A stretch of DNA of 64,000 bases from Amycolatopsis saalfeldensis. GTDB taxonomy: Bacteria > Actinomycetota > Actinomycetes > Mycobacteriales > Pseudonocardiaceae. Below are positions 43,386 through 53,042 of the stretch, one piece after another. The position numbers and the translations under genes are program-made. The notes beneath the pieces are model-generated. The model did not search any database. It saw only the letters and a program-made list of their open reading frames with translations, and had not been told where the DNA came from. How positions within the stretch are numbered: position 1 is the stretch's first letter; each line of letters starts with the position of its first letter. The stretch is from the NCBI RefSeq assembly GCF_900110575.1, contig NZ_FOEF01000003.1, positions 624,602-688,601 on the forward strand, read 5' to 3'.

Positions 43386-46300
43386 GGTAGAGCGCGAGGC
43401 CCGCTAGCAGCAGGAGGCCTGCCAGGGAGAGGGGCCAGGCCACGTCCACGCCGGTGTTCGGGAGCCGGTGCGGTGGCTCGCCTGGGGCCGGCGCCGGGCC
43501 GGGGCCAGGCGGGACCGGGGCGGCCGGCACGACGGGGACACTGACGCTCGCTTCGCCGCCTGGGACCGGGTTGCCGTCGGGGGCGGTGCCGGTGGTGGTG
43601 GCGACGTTGCGGACCCGGCCCGCCGTCACGTCCGCCGCGGTGATGGTGTGCGGCGCCACCGTGCAGACCATCGCCTGGCCCGGCGCGAGCGAGGTGCCCG
43701 GGCAGGTCACCGGGCCCGCGGACGGGTCGTCGACCTTGATCTCGCGGACGGTGGCCTCACCGGTGTTCGTGACGGTGATCGTCCAGGTGATCCGGTCCCC
43801 GGCGCCGATGCGCCCGTCGCCGTTCAGGTCGAGCGGGTGGGCCGACTTCATGATCGCGAGCGCGCCCGTCGCGGTGGCGCGCACCGTCGCGCTCGCGGGC
43901 TTCGAGTCGACCGGGGCGCCTTCCGGCGGGGTGCCGGACGCCACCGCGGTGTTGTCGATCGACCCGGCGTCCACATCGGACTGTGTGACGCGGTACGTCG
44001 CGGTGCAGGTGACGCGCTGCCCGGGCGCCAGCGAGGCCGACGGGCAGACCGGCGCCGGGGCTGGGCCGCTGCCGGTGAAGTGGGTCTCGCGGACTGTCAC
44101 CGAAGTGAGCGTGACGTTGCCGGTGTTGGTGACCACAAAGGAATACGCGACGTCCTGGCCGGCGGCGGAGACGGTCTCCGGCGCGGCCTTCTTGGTCAGC
44201 GCCAGCGCGGCGTCCGGCGGGGTCGGCACGACCACTGTGGACGGATCCGAGGTCGGCGGCTCCCCGTCGGGCGGGGTTCCGGTGGCGACGGCCGTGTTCG
44301 TCACGCGTCCTGAGTCCACATCGGACTGGCTGAGCACGTAGGTGGCCGTGCAGACCGCCTGCTCGCCGGGCGCCAGGCCGGCCACCGTGGCGCCGCCGCC
44401 CGGGCAGGACAGCGGCGAGAGCTGCCCGGTGCCGGAGAACGCCGTCTCCCGCACGGTCACGCCGGTGAGCGTCTGGTTGCCCGTGTTGGTCACCACGAAC
44501 GAATAGGTGACGGTCTGTCCCGCGTGGAAGTGCCCCTCGTCGGCCGGATCCGCCGACTTCACCAGCGACAGCCCCGGCTTGGCCGGCACGGTCACCTTCG
44601 CCTGCGACGGGCCGGAGGTGACCGGGTCGCCCTGCGGCGGGGTGCCGGTCGCCTCAGCCGTGTTGGTCACCGAGCCGGCGTCCGCGTCGGCCTGGGTCAG
44701 GGTGTACGTGGCGGTGCAGGTGACGGACTGGCCGGGCGCCAGCGTGCGCGAAGGGCACCCGATGGCCGACATCGTCCCGGTGCCGGTGAACGCGGTTTCC
44801 CGCACGGCCACCGAAGTCAGCGTGCGGTTGCCGGTGTTGGTCACGACGAACCGGTAGGCGACGGCGTGCCCGGCACCGTCCACTGTGGCCGGTTCGACCG
44901 ACTTGGCCAGCGTCAGCGCGGCCCCGCCGCCCGCCGTGACCACCGCGGTCGCGGGCGGGGTCGTCGCCGGCGGCAGGTCCCCGGGCGGGGTGCCGGCCGC
45001 GGTCGCGCTGTTGGTGATCCGGCCGGCGTCGACATCGGCCTGGGTCACGGTGTAGTCCGCGGTGCAGGTGACGGTCTGGCCGGGCTCCAGCGTCGGCACC
45101 ACTGCGCCGCCCGCCGGGCAGGAGATCGCGGAAAGCGTCCCGCTGCCGCTGAAGTCCCCTTCGGTGACGGTCACGTCGGTCAGCGTCACGTTGCCGGCGT
45201 TCGTCACTGTGAACGAGTAGCGGACCGGCTGACCCGCGCCGTCCACTGTGGTCGGATCGGCCGATTTGGCCAGCGTGAGCGCGGCGGAACGGGTGGCGGT
45301 CACCTTCGCCGAGGAAGGCGCCGAAGTGGTCGGCTCGGTCGCGCGCGGCGCCGTGCCGTGCGCGACGGCGGTGTTCTCGATCGAACCCGCGTCGATGTCC
45401 GCCTGCGTGACCGGGTAGATCGCCAGGCAGGTCTGGGACGCGCCCGGCGCGAGCACCGCGTTCGGGCAGTTGACCCCGGGGGCGGGGCCGGAGCCGGTGA
45501 ACCGGGTCTCGTTCACCCCGACCCCCTTCAGCGTCACGTCACCGGTGTTGGTCACGGCGAACCGGTAGGTCACGGACTGGCCGGCGCGCTCGACGGTGGT
45601 CGGATCCGCCGTCTTCGCCAGCGTGATCGCCGGGTGCGCGGGCGTCGGGATCGACACACTGGACGGATTCGAGGTGGTCGGGCCGGCCGAGCCGGGCTGC
45701 TTGCCGTGCGCCGTGGCGGTGTTGTCGAGCCGGCCCGAATCCACGTCTTCCTGCGTCAGCACGTACGTCGCCGTGCAGGTGGTGGCGGCGCCGGGCGCGA
45801 GCGTGGTGACCGGGCAGACCGTCGGGGTCATGGCGCCGCTGCCGGAGAACGCGGTCTCGTCGACCCCGATCCCGTCCAGCGGCACGTTGCCGGTGTTGGT
45901 GACCAGGAACGAGTAGGTGATCTGCTGCCCGGCCGTGTAGGCGTCCGGGTTGTCGGGGGAGGCGGACTTCTTCAGCGTCAGCGCCGGCTTCGGCGTCTCG
46001 GTGGGAGTGCGGGTGGACGACGGGTTCGAGGTCACCCTGGTGCTCACGCCCGGTGGCAGCCCCGACGCGGTGGCGGTGTTGACCACGGCGCCGTTCGCCT
46101 GGTCCGCCGGGGTGATCACGTCGGGCCGCCGGGCGGTGCAGGTCTGCGATTCACCCGGGGCGAGCGACGGCCGGGGGCAGGTGACCGCGCCGGCCTTGGG
46201 GTCGGTCACGGTGATGTCGGTCAGCGTCAGCGCGCCGGTGTTGGTGACGGTGAAGGTGTACCCGATCGTGTCACCCGCGTCGGTGATCCCGTTGCCGTTC

Positions 46301-47448
46301 ACGTCCGACGGCGCGGCGGCGTGCTTCACCAGCCGCAGCGTCGCCGCCTTGGCGGTGTTGGTGACCGTGCACGAGACGAAGTCGCCGATGCCGACGTGCA
46401 CCTGGGCCGAGCCGCCGGCGTCGCCGGTGGGCAGATTGCCGTCCGCGGCGCCGTTGCGGGTGCAGGACCAGGATCTGTCGTAATTGGACTCCAGCCCCGA
46501 GGTGGCCCCCTCTTTCATGGTGTACGTGCCGCCGCGGGCGCCGGCCAGCACGGTGACCTCGCCGGTGGTCGCCGACGCGCCGCCGCGGGTGTTCGCCGAC
46601 CCGAGCACGGTCCCGCTCGACGACTCGGCCGAGACGGCGAACGAGTCGCCGGCGAAGCCGTTCACGACCTTTTTGGACAGCTGGAGGCTCGAGACCAGCA
46701 CCCCGAAGCCGACCGCCTGCCGTCCGCCGCCCACCATGCGCTGGGTGAACGAGGCCGGGTCCTCCGCGGAGAGGATCGCGGTGCCCGTCTTGTTGGCGTT
46801 CGCGCGCCCGACACAGCGGACCGTCGTGGTGCCGATGCCGGTGTAGCCGCCGCCGCACGCGTTGCCGATGCCCGGCCCGGAGCTGTCCGCGGTCAGCGAC
46901 TCGATCGGGGAAGACGAGGTCCACTCGATCGATTCGCCCGGGTCGGTCGATTCGGCGTCCGCGCCCACCAGGCCGTAACCCTTGACCACGGCGCCGGTCG
47001 AGTCGGTGGCGACGATGTCGGTGAGCGCCGCGACGGTGGTCGTGCTGCTGGCGGTCTGGTATAGCGCCGGCTTGCCCGGCACCCCGGTGTAGTGCCCGGA
47101 GTTGCCCAGGTAGGCGGCCGAATACGTGGGCAGCGAGTTCGGCGCGACCGGGCCGCCGGACACCTTGAGGGTGACCGCGAGGCGGTAACCGCCGGGCAGC
47201 GCGAACGTCAGCCGCTGGCCGGCCGCCGACGTGGCCTCGGACGCGCTGTAGCCGGACATGTCGAACCAGCAGAGCGTCCGCGCGTAGGTGCCGGTGCCCG
47301 CGGCGGCGAACCCGCAGCTCTGCGTCCCGGCCGCCGCCGCGGGGGACACCGAGCCGGGCGCGGCCACGCCGAGCGCGAGCAGCACGATGGCCAGCAGCCC
47401 GAGCATGACCCGCCGGGGCTTTCCGGCACCGGACCTCACACCACTCAT
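43360..47448 (-). CDS. LPNTG-anchored surface protein with eight DUF11/DUF7507-type repeats
   Basis: 1362 residues. Signal peptide (KPRRVMLGLLAIVLLALGVAA, ending PAAAAG), a ~370-residue cysteine-containing head, then eight Ig-like repeats of ~110-120 residues. The first and last are of the DVNGNG-type DUF11; the six inner ones share the ALTLAKSADP start, TYSFVVTNTGN and CTATYxLTQxDVDAG. A proline-rich spacer leads to LPNTG, a hydrophobic helix and a GRRRLR tail, the sortase signal. I chose ATG 47448, which has GGGAGGT nearby, over the in-frame 47532. It is likely a cell-wall adhesin or structural protein; no ligand domain is recognised in the head. Confidence 0.88.
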   Translation of the reverse strand: MSGVRSGAGKPRRVMLGLLAIVLLALGVAAPGSVSPAAAAGTQSCGFAAAGTGTYARTLCWFDMSGYSASEATSAAGQRLTFALPGGYRLAVTLKVSGGPVAPNSLPTYSAAYLGNSGHYTGVPGKPALYQTASSTTTVAALTDIVATDSTGAVVKGYGLVGADAESTDPGESIEWTSSSPIESLTADSSGPGIGNACGGGYTGIGTTTVRCVGRANANKTGTAILSAEDPASFTQRMVGGGRQAVGFGVLVSSLQLSKKVVNGFAGDSFAVSAESSSGTVLGSANTRGGASATTGEVTVLAGARGGTYTMKEGATSGLESNYDRSWSCTRNGAADGNLPTGDAGGSAQVHVGIGDFVSCTVTNTAKAATLRLVKHAAAPSDVNGNGITDAGDTIGYTFTVTNTGALTLTDITVTDPKAGAVTCPRPSLAPGESQTCTARRPDVITPADQANGAVVNTATASGLPPGVSTRVTSNPSSTRTPTETPKPALTLKKSASPDNPDAYTAGQQITYSFLVTNTGNVPLDGIGVDETAFSGSGAMTPTVCPVTTLAPGAATTCTATYVLTQEDVDSGRLDNTATAHGKQPGSAGPTTSNPSSVSIPTPAHPAITLAKTADPTTVERAGQSVTYRFAVTNTGDVTLKGVGVNETRFTGSGPAPGVNCPNAVLAPGASQTCLAIYPVTQADIDAGSIENTAVAHGTAPRATEPTTSAPSSAKVTATRSAALTLAKSADPTTVDGAGQPVRYSFTVTNAGNVTLTDVTVTEGDFSGSGTLSAISCPAGGAVVPTLEPGQTVTCTADYTVTQADVDAGRITNSATAAGTPPGDLPPATTPPATAVVTAGGGAALTLAKSVEPATVDGAGHAVAYRFVVTNTGNRTLTSVAVRETAFTGTGTMSAIGCPSRTLAPGQSVTCTATYTLTQADADAGSVTNTAEATGTPPQGDPVTSGPSQAKVTVPAKPGLSLVKSADPADEGHFHAGQTVTYSFVVTNTGNQTLTGVTVRETAFSGTGQLSPLSCPGGGATVAGLAPGEQAVCTATYVLSQSDVDSGRVTNTAVATGTPPDGEPPTSDPSTVVVPTPPDAALALTKKAAPETVSAAGQDVAYSFVVTNTGNVTLTSVTVRETHFTGSGPAPAPVCPSASLAPGQRVTCTATYRVTQSDVDAGSIDNTAVASGTPPEGAPVDSKPASATVRATATGALAIMKSAHPLDLNGDGRIGAGDRITWTITVTNTGEATVREIKVDDPSAGPVTCPGTSLAPGQAMVCTVAPHTITAADVTAGRVRNVATTTGTAPDGNPVPGGEASVSVPVVPAAPVPPGPGPAPAPGEPPHRLPNTGVDVAWPLSLAGLLLLAGLALYLTGRRRLR

Positions 47449-47550
47449 CGACCGCGGACCTCCCGACTCGGCTGGCACTCCACGATCATCGTGCGTGAGG
47501 GTGGCCGTTCCGGCATCCGAAGAGGTGATCAATCAGTCCATAGTGGCCGG

Positions 47551-48444
47551 TCACGGGCGGAAGTCCGCGCGTACGGCGCGATGGTCGCTGCCGTTCGCCG
47601 GGAGCACCGCGTCGCCGGTCGCCGCGAGCCCGCGGGCCAGCACGTGATCGGGGCGGGTGAGCGGGAAGCCGGCGGGCCACGTGAACCCGAACCCGGTCCT
47701 GACCTCGGGGACCGCGGCGGCCAGCGCGCCGAACCGGCGGTCGGTCGACGCGGTGTTGAGGTCGCCGAGCACCAGGACCCGCGGCGAACGGTCGGCCTGC
47801 AGCAGCCCGGTCAGCCCGGCCAGCGCCCGGTCCCGTCCCGCGGTCTCGCCGAGCCGGATGGAGGCGAGGTGCGCGACGTAGACCGTCACCGGCCCGGACG
47901 GCAGCCGGACCTGCGCCCGCAACGCCCGCGCCCAGCCCTGCGCCAGGTCCAGCCGTTCCACGGCGGTGACGGGGTACCGGCTCCACAGCCCGACGGTGCC
48001 GGCGACCGCCTGGTACGGATGCCCGGGGCGGAGCGCCGCGTCGATCGCGGGGCCGGTACGCCCGGTCTGTTCCTGGATCGCGACGAGGTCGGCGTCCGTG
48101 GCGGCCAGCGCCTTGGCCGCCGTCCCGGCCTCGGTGTTGCCCGCGCCGATGTTCTGCGTCACCACCCGGAGCCCGCTCGATCCGTTGGCTGAGGCGGGCA
48201 ACATCGGCGGCACGAACAGCGCGGCCCAAGCGAGCACGGGCACCAGCAAGGCGATCTGCGCGGGCCGTGAACGCCGGGCGAAGGCCAGCCCGCCGAGCGG
48301 CAGCACCGCGAGGCCGAGCCAGGGCAGGAAACTGTCCACGAGGGTGCCCGCGCCCGCGACGTCGGGCACCAGGCGGTGGCCAAGGAGCAGCGCCGCGAGG
48401 GCGACCGCGGGCAGCCCGGTGCGCAGGCGTCGCCGGAAGTCCAT
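47551..48444 (-). CDS. membrane-anchored endonuclease/exonuclease/phosphatase-family protein
   Basis: 297 residues. Three N-terminal membrane helices (~10-28, ~38-55, ~60-80) anchor an extracellular EEP domain: RVVTQNIGAGN (first Asn), AIQEQTG (metal Glu), VYVAHLAS, LVLGDLNTAS (Asp/Asn pair) and GSDHRAV (catalytic Asp-His). All active-site residues are present. The family cleaves phosphodiesters in DNA, lipids or nucleotides; the substrate is unclear. It lies between the LPNTG gene and a divergent two-component system. Confidence 0.85.
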   Translation of the reverse strand: MDFRRRLRTGLPAVALAALLLGHRLVPDVAGAGTLVDSFLPWLGLAVLPLGGLAFARRSRPAQIALLVPVLAWAALFVPPMLPASANGSSGLRVVTQNIGAGNTEAGTAAKALAATDADLVAIQEQTGRTGPAIDAALRPGHPYQAVAGTVGLWSRYPVTAVERLDLAQGWARALRAQVRLPSGPVTVYVAHLASIRLGETAGRDRALAGLTGLLQADRSPRVLVLGDLNTASTDRRFGALAAAVPEVRTGFGFTWPAGFPLTRPDHVLARGLAATGDAVLPANGSDHRAVRADFRP

Positions 48445-48472
48445 GCGACCACAGTGGACTCCGTTGATGAGA

Positions 48473-48485
48473 GGTTTCTGAAACC
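48473..48485. promoter_or_regulatory. palindrome in the divergent EEP / response-regulator intergenic region
   Basis: GGTTTC-T-GAAACC, a 13-bp perfect dyad in the 65-bp gap between the divergent starts at 48444 and 48510. Its place suits an operator controlling both genes. No other promoter elements are clear. Confidence 0.4.
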
Positions 48486-48509
48486 GCCTCGGCTACCCTG
48501 GACCGGGTC

Positions 48510-49217
48510 ATGGACGAACACCCCGCCGCCCCGCTGGTCCTCGTCGCCGACGACGAGCCCGCGGTCCGGGCAGCCGTCGCCGACGCCCTCGAAGTGCACT
48601 CCTACCGCGTGCTCACGGCCGGGGACGGGCCCGCGGCCCTGCGCGCGGTGGCCGAGCACGAGCCGGACCTGGTCGTGCTCGACGTGCTGATGCCCGGGCT
48701 GGACGGCCTCGGCGTGTGCCGGGCGTTGCGGGCCGCGGGCCGCCGGGTGCCGATCCTGATGCTGACCGCGCGGGCCGAGGCCGAAGACCGGGTCAGCGGC
48801 CTGGACGCGGGCGCCGACGATTACGTCGTGAAGCCGTACCACCTGGGGGAGCTGCTGGCCCGGGTGCGCGCCCTGCTGCGGCGCAGCGGTGCCGAACCCG
48901 GGGCCGAGCCGGTCGAGGCACCGCCGCGGGTCGCGGACCTGGTGCTGGACCCGGCGTCGCGGCAAGGGCAGCGCGGCGAGCGGACCATCCAGTTCACCGA
49001 GACCGAGTTCGCGTTGCTCGAGCTGCTGCTGCGCAACCGAGGGCAGGTGCTGACCCGCGAGGTGATCACCGAACGCGTGTGGGGCTACGACTTCGGCCCG
49101 GCCAGCAACCCGGTGGAGGTCTACATCCGTTACCTGCGGCGGAAACTCGAGGCCGAGGGCGAGCCGCGGCTGGTGCACACCGTGCGCGGCGTGGGTTATC
49201 AGCTGAGGGAACCGTGA
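48510..49217 (+). CDS. OmpR-family response regulator
   Basis: 235 residues. The receiver has DD at 14-15, phospho-acceptor Asp58 in VVLDVLMPG, and the conserved Lys in YVVKPY; the C-terminal winged helix is standard OmpR/PhoB (TETEFALLELLLRN, EVYIRYLRRKLE). Its stop overlaps the start of the kinase gene (GTGA). The pair resembles MprAB-type systems. The signal is unknown. Confidence 0.92.
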   Translation: MDEHPAAPLVLVADDEPAVRAAVADALEVHSYRVLTAGDGPAALRAVAEHEPDLVVLDVLMPGLDGLGVCRALRAAGRRVPILMLTARAEAEDRVSGLDAGADDYVVKPYHLGELLARVRALLRRSGAEPGAEPVEAPPRVADLVLDPASRQGQRGERTIQFTETEFALLELLLRNRGQVLTREVITERVWGYDFGPASNPVEVYIRYLRRKLEAEGEPRLVHTVRGVGYQLREP

Positions 49218-50524
49218 ATCTGCGTACCCGGCTGGCTGTGCTGGCCGCGCTGTCGGTCGCGGTCGCGGTGGCCGCGATGGCGTTCGCCGCCTACTTCTTC
49301 TTCGACCGTGAGCTCGGCCGCCAGCTCGACGTCAGCCTGACCCGCGAGGCGAACCGGGTCCAGCTGCAGCTCAAACAGGGGGATTGGTACCGGCCCGACG
49401 GCCTCAGCTGCGAGTGGCTGGCGGCGCCGGCCTGCGCGCAGCTCGTCACGCCCGAGCCGGCCGGGCCCACGCTGTTCCCGGTCACGCCCGAGGCCCGCCA
49501 GGTCGCCGCGGGCACCCGCGCGGAATTCACCGGGGACGTCCTTTCCGACGGCCTGGCCCTGCGGGTGAAAACCGTGCCGGTGCGCCCCGGCGAGGCCCTG
49601 CAGGTGGCCGTGCGCTCGGACCAGGTGACGCAGAGCCTCGACCGGATCCGGCGGGTGCTGCTGCTGGCCGGCGCGGGCGGGGTGGTGCTGGCCTGCGCGT
49701 TCGGCTACCTGGTGGCGCGGGCCGGGTTGCGCCCGCTGGCCCGGATCACCGCCGCCAGCCGGCACATCGCGCGCACGCGCGACCCGGCCCACCGGATCCC
49801 CGTGCGCGGCCGGGACGAGCTGGCCGAGCTGACCCGGCACTTCAACACCATGCTCGCCGCGCTGGAGGAATCCCTCGCGGCCCAGCGGCAGCTCGTCGCC
49901 GACGCTTCGCACGAGCTGCGGACCCCGTTGACCGCCCTGCGTTCGGACATCGACCTGCTGGCCCTCGACGGCCGGCTCGGCGAGGACCGGCGAAGGGTGG
50001 TGCTGCGCCGGATCGGCGACCAGTTCGAGGAGCTGACCCAGCTGGTCAACGACCTGATCGAGCTGGCCCGCGGCGACGAACCGCCGTCCGAGGCCGAGGA
50101 AGTCGACCTCGCGCAGGTCGTGGGGGAGCGGGTCGAGCTGGCCCGGCGGCACTGGCCGGGGATCACCTTCACCGCGCGGCTGGCGCCGGTCCTCGTCACC
50201 GGCAGCGCGGAACGCCTCGCCCGCGCGGTGGCGAACCTGCTGGACAACGCGGCGAAGTTCGCCCCGGCGGGCAGCACGGTGACCGTCGGCCTCGCCGACG
50301 GCCGGCTGAGCGTGCGCGACGAAGGCCCCGGGATCGCGGAGGCGGACCGGCCACGGGTGTTCGACCGGTTCTACCGTTCGGCCACGGCTCGCGACGTGCC
50401 CGGCTCCGGGCTCGGGCTGGCGATCGTCGCCCAGGTCGTGCGGGCGCACGGCGGCCGCGTCGAGATCGGGTCGCCGCCGGGCGGGGGAGCCGAGTTCACC
50501 GTGGGGTTCCCGCCGCCGGGCTGA
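49214..50524 (+). CDS. two-component sensor histidine kinase (MprB-like)
   Basis: 436 residues. Membrane helices at ~8-28 and ~157-177 flank an extracellular domain of ~125 residues with two cysteines (SCEW...PACAQ). Then HAMP, H-box ADASHELRTPL with His233, N-box NLLDNAAKF, G1 DEGPGI and G2 GSGLGLAI. Translation is coupled to the response regulator. It is complete, in contrast to the pseudogene at 39.7 kb. Confidence 0.92.
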   Translation: MNLRTRLAVLAALSVAVAVAAMAFAAYFFFDRELGRQLDVSLTREANRVQLQLKQGDWYRPDGLSCEWLAAPACAQLVTPEPAGPTLFPVTPEARQVAAGTRAEFTGDVLSDGLALRVKTVPVRPGEALQVAVRSDQVTQSLDRIRRVLLLAGAGGVVLACAFGYLVARAGLRPLARITAASRHIARTRDPAHRIPVRGRDELAELTRHFNTMLAALEESLAAQRQLVADASHELRTPLTALRSDIDLLALDGRLGEDRRRVVLRRIGDQFEELTQLVNDLIELARGDEPPSEAEEVDLAQVVGERVELARRHWPGITFTARLAPVLVTGSAERLARAVANLLDNAAKFAPAGSTVTVGLADGRLSVRDEGPGIAEADRPRVFDRFYRSATARDVPGSGLGLAIVAQVVRAHGGRVEIGSPPGGGAEFTVGFPPPG

Positions 50525-50565
50525 TCTCATCTGCCGCTCATCTCCGCCGTCCACGGTGGACGCCC

Positions 50566-52494
50566 ATGAGCGAACGAACGAAAACGGCCGTCGCGCTGGC
50601 GGTGGTGGCGGGCTTGACCTTGACGACCGCGGCCCAGGCGGACGCCGGGGCGCGCCTCGGCCACGGTGCGCTGGCGATCCCGGTCCAGGGCGGCGTCGCG
50701 CTGCTGGACCCCGCCACCCTGCGGGTCGACGCGCGGACCGCCGCCGGAACGGTGGTGCTCTCCGAAGGGGCCCGGGAACCGCTGGGGGCGCCGGGTTCCA
50801 TGTCCGTCCACAATGGAACATACAGCTGGTCCTACCCGGGCCGGGGGCTCACCGCTTCGGCCTCGGCGCGTGACGGCCGCCTGGTCGTCGACCTGCGCGC
50901 GAGCGCGGACGGTGACCTGAGCTGGCCCGTCACCGGCACGGACCGGGCCGCGAGCGCCGTGCAGTTCCCCCGTGGGGAAGGGCTTTCCGTGCCGCTCGCC
51001 GACCCGTGGTGGAACGGTCAGCTCGGCGGCACCGACCCGGTGCGCCTGCAGGACCTCAGCATGCCGTTCTGGGGTTACACACTCGGCTCCGTCGGCGCCG
51101 GGTACGTGGTGCCGACCGACCTCGGCACCAGCCTGCGCTTCGTCTCGACCGCGGGCCGCCTGCACACGGTCACCTATCACCACTTCGCCGCCGCCGGCGC
51201 CGCGGTCGGCTACACCGTGGCGTTCAGCATCACGGACGGTGCCCCGGTCGCGCCGGCGCTGGACTACCGGCGGTGGCTGGCCAGCCACGGTCAGCTCGGC
51301 AGCCTGGAGCAGAAGATTCGCGCCAATCCGGCGGTCGGCAAGCTGATCGGCGCGTTCCACGCCTATCTCTGGGGTGACGGCCGCAGCGCCGGCGCCGTGC
51401 GGCAGATGCAGCAGCTCGGCCTCGGCCGGATGTGGCTGGGCTACGACTCCGACGACAGCCCGATGCCCGCCGACGCCGTGCGCGCCGCCAAGGACGCGGG
51501 TTACCTGGTAGGCCCGTACGACAGCTGGGACAACGCGCAGGACCCGGCGACCGCCGACACCCCGGCCGCGCGCTGGCCGTCGCCGGTCTGGCCGCAAGCC
51601 TGTGTCGAGAATGCCCAGGGGCAGCCGGAAACCGGGTTCGGCGGACGTGGTTGTTACGTCAGCTCCCAGGCCCTCGCCGACGCCGAGCCCGCGCACCACT
51701 ACCTCGCCGGCCGCGTCGCCGCGACGGCCGCGAACGGGGCGGACAGCTACTTCCTCGACGTCGACGCCACCGGCGAGCTGTTCCGCGACCACAGCGCCGC
51801 CCACCCGATGACCGAGGCGCAGGACCGGGCGAACCGCCTGTCCCGCATGGCAAAGCTGAGCGGGCGGTTCGTGCTGGGCTCGGAAAGCGCCGGGGCGTGG
51901 GCGAACCAGGTGCTGGCCTTCAGCCACGGCTCCAGCACTCCGGCCGCGGACGGGCTGTGGGCCGCGGAACGGGACAAGGGCACCTGGGGGACCTACTGGC
52001 CGTCCACGCGGCCCGGCTTCTTCTTCAAGCCGGCCACGATCTCCGCGGACCTCGCCAAGGCGATGTTCGACCCGCGCTACCGCGTTCCCCTGTACGAGAC
52101 CGTGCTGCACGATTCGGTGATCAGCCTCGACCGCTGGGAGCTGCCCCTGGACAAGCTGCCCGCGCAGCGCGTCACCCGGATCCTGCTGGCGATGCTCTAC
52201 AACACCCCGCTCAATCTCGCGCTGGACCGGCAGGCGCTGACCGAGGAGGGTCCGGAACTGGCTTCACTGCAACGTTTCTTCGCCGATCTCCAAGCGGGAG
52301 CGGGCACGAAGGCGATGACCGGGTTCCGCACGCTGTCCGGTGACGGCCGCGTCCAGCAGACCACCTTCGGCGACCACGCACTGGTCGTCACGGCGAACTT
52401 CGGCAGCACCGCGTTTCAGGGGCTGCCCGGCGGTTGCGTTTCGGCCGGGCAGCCCGGCCGGCCCGTGCGGCGGCTGTGTCCGAAGGCCGCCTGA
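50566..52494 (+). CDS. secreted glycoside-hydrolase-like protein
   Basis: 642 residues with a Sec signal peptide (KTAVALAVVAGLTLTTAAQADA). An N-terminal beta-sandwich (~30-240) precedes a likely TIM barrel: YLWGDGRSAGAVRQM, RMWLGYDSDD, VGPYDSWDN, YFLDVDATGELFRD (a candidate acidic catalytic pair) and FVLGSESAGAW. The C-terminal end is Cys-containing. The layout recalls GH101/GH129 and DUF5696-type enzymes, but I cannot assign a family. It starts 42 bp after the sensor kinase, with a poor ribosome-binding site, and may be controlled by it. Confidence 0.6.
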   Translation: MSERTKTAVALAVVAGLTLTTAAQADAGARLGHGALAIPVQGGVALLDPATLRVDARTAAGTVVLSEGAREPLGAPGSMSVHNGTYSWSYPGRGLTASASARDGRLVVDLRASADGDLSWPVTGTDRAASAVQFPRGEGLSVPLADPWWNGQLGGTDPVRLQDLSMPFWGYTLGSVGAGYVVPTDLGTSLRFVSTAGRLHTVTYHHFAAAGAAVGYTVAFSITDGAPVAPALDYRRWLASHGQLGSLEQKIRANPAVGKLIGAFHAYLWGDGRSAGAVRQMQQLGLGRMWLGYDSDDSPMPADAVRAAKDAGYLVGPYDSWDNAQDPATADTPAARWPSPVWPQACVENAQGQPETGFGGRGCYVSSQALADAEPAHHYLAGRVAATAANGADSYFLDVDATGELFRDHSAAHPMTEAQDRANRLSRMAKLSGRFVLGSESAGAWANQVLAFSHGSSTPAADGLWAAERDKGTWGTYWPSTRPGFFFKPATISADLAKAMFDPRYRVPLYETVLHDSVISLDRWELPLDKLPAQRVTRILLAMLYNTPLNLALDRQALTEEGPELASLQRFFADLQAGAGTKAMTGFRTLSGDGRVQQTTFGDHALVVTANFGSTAFQGLPGGCVSAGQPGRPVRRLCPKAA

Positions 52495-53040
52495 TCAGCC
52501 GTGGTGACCCGGCTTCCGCGGCGGGGCCTGGGGCGCTTCGAGCTGGGCCAGCCAGGTGGTGAGCACCTGTTCCAGCTGCCCGGCGTCGGCCGGGGCGAGG
52601 TCGTCGACGAGGCGGCGCTCGTTGTGCATGTGGGCGGTGAAGGCGGTGTCGATCAGCTCGCGGCCGGCCGGGGTCAGCGCGACCACCCGGCCGCGCCCGT
52701 CGGCGGTGCTGGGGCGGCGGGTGACCAGGCCGGCGCGTTCGAGCCGGTCGATCCGCTTGGTCATGGCGCCCGTGGTGACCATGGTGAACGCGGCCAGCTC
52801 GCCGGGCGCGCGTTCGAACGGGTCCCCGGCGCGGCGGAGCGCGGCCAGCACGTCGAATTCGCCCTCGCTGAGCCCATAACGGCTGTACACGACACAGAGC
52901 TGGGCGGTCAGGAGTGAGGCGACGCGGTGCAGCCGGCCGATCACCCCCTGCGGGCTGACGTCGAGGTCGGGGCGTTCGCGCGCCCATTCGGCCTGGATGC
53001 GGGCGACGTGGTCCAGCAGCGGTTCGGTCACCCGTCCCAT
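52495..53040 (-). CDS. MarR-family transcriptional regulator
   Basis: 181 residues. The winged helix (~70-140) has LSEGEFDVLAALRRAG, TGAMTKRIDRLERAGLVTR and DGRGRVVALTPAGREL, the family's standard wing. The ATG at 53040 is preceded by only 31 bp before the divergent EamA start. Two palindromes in this gap are likely its operators; it probably represses the transporter and itself. Confidence 0.88.
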   Translation of the reverse strand: MGRVTEPLLDHVARIQAEWARERPDLDVSPQGVIGRLHRVASLLTAQLCVVYSRYGLSEGEFDVLAALRRAGDPFERAPGELAAFTMVTTGAMTKRIDRLERAGLVTRRPSTADGRGRVVALTPAGRELIDTAFTAHMHNERRLVDDLAPADAGQLEQVLTTWLAQLEAPQAPPRKPGHHG

Positions 53041-53042
53041 GA

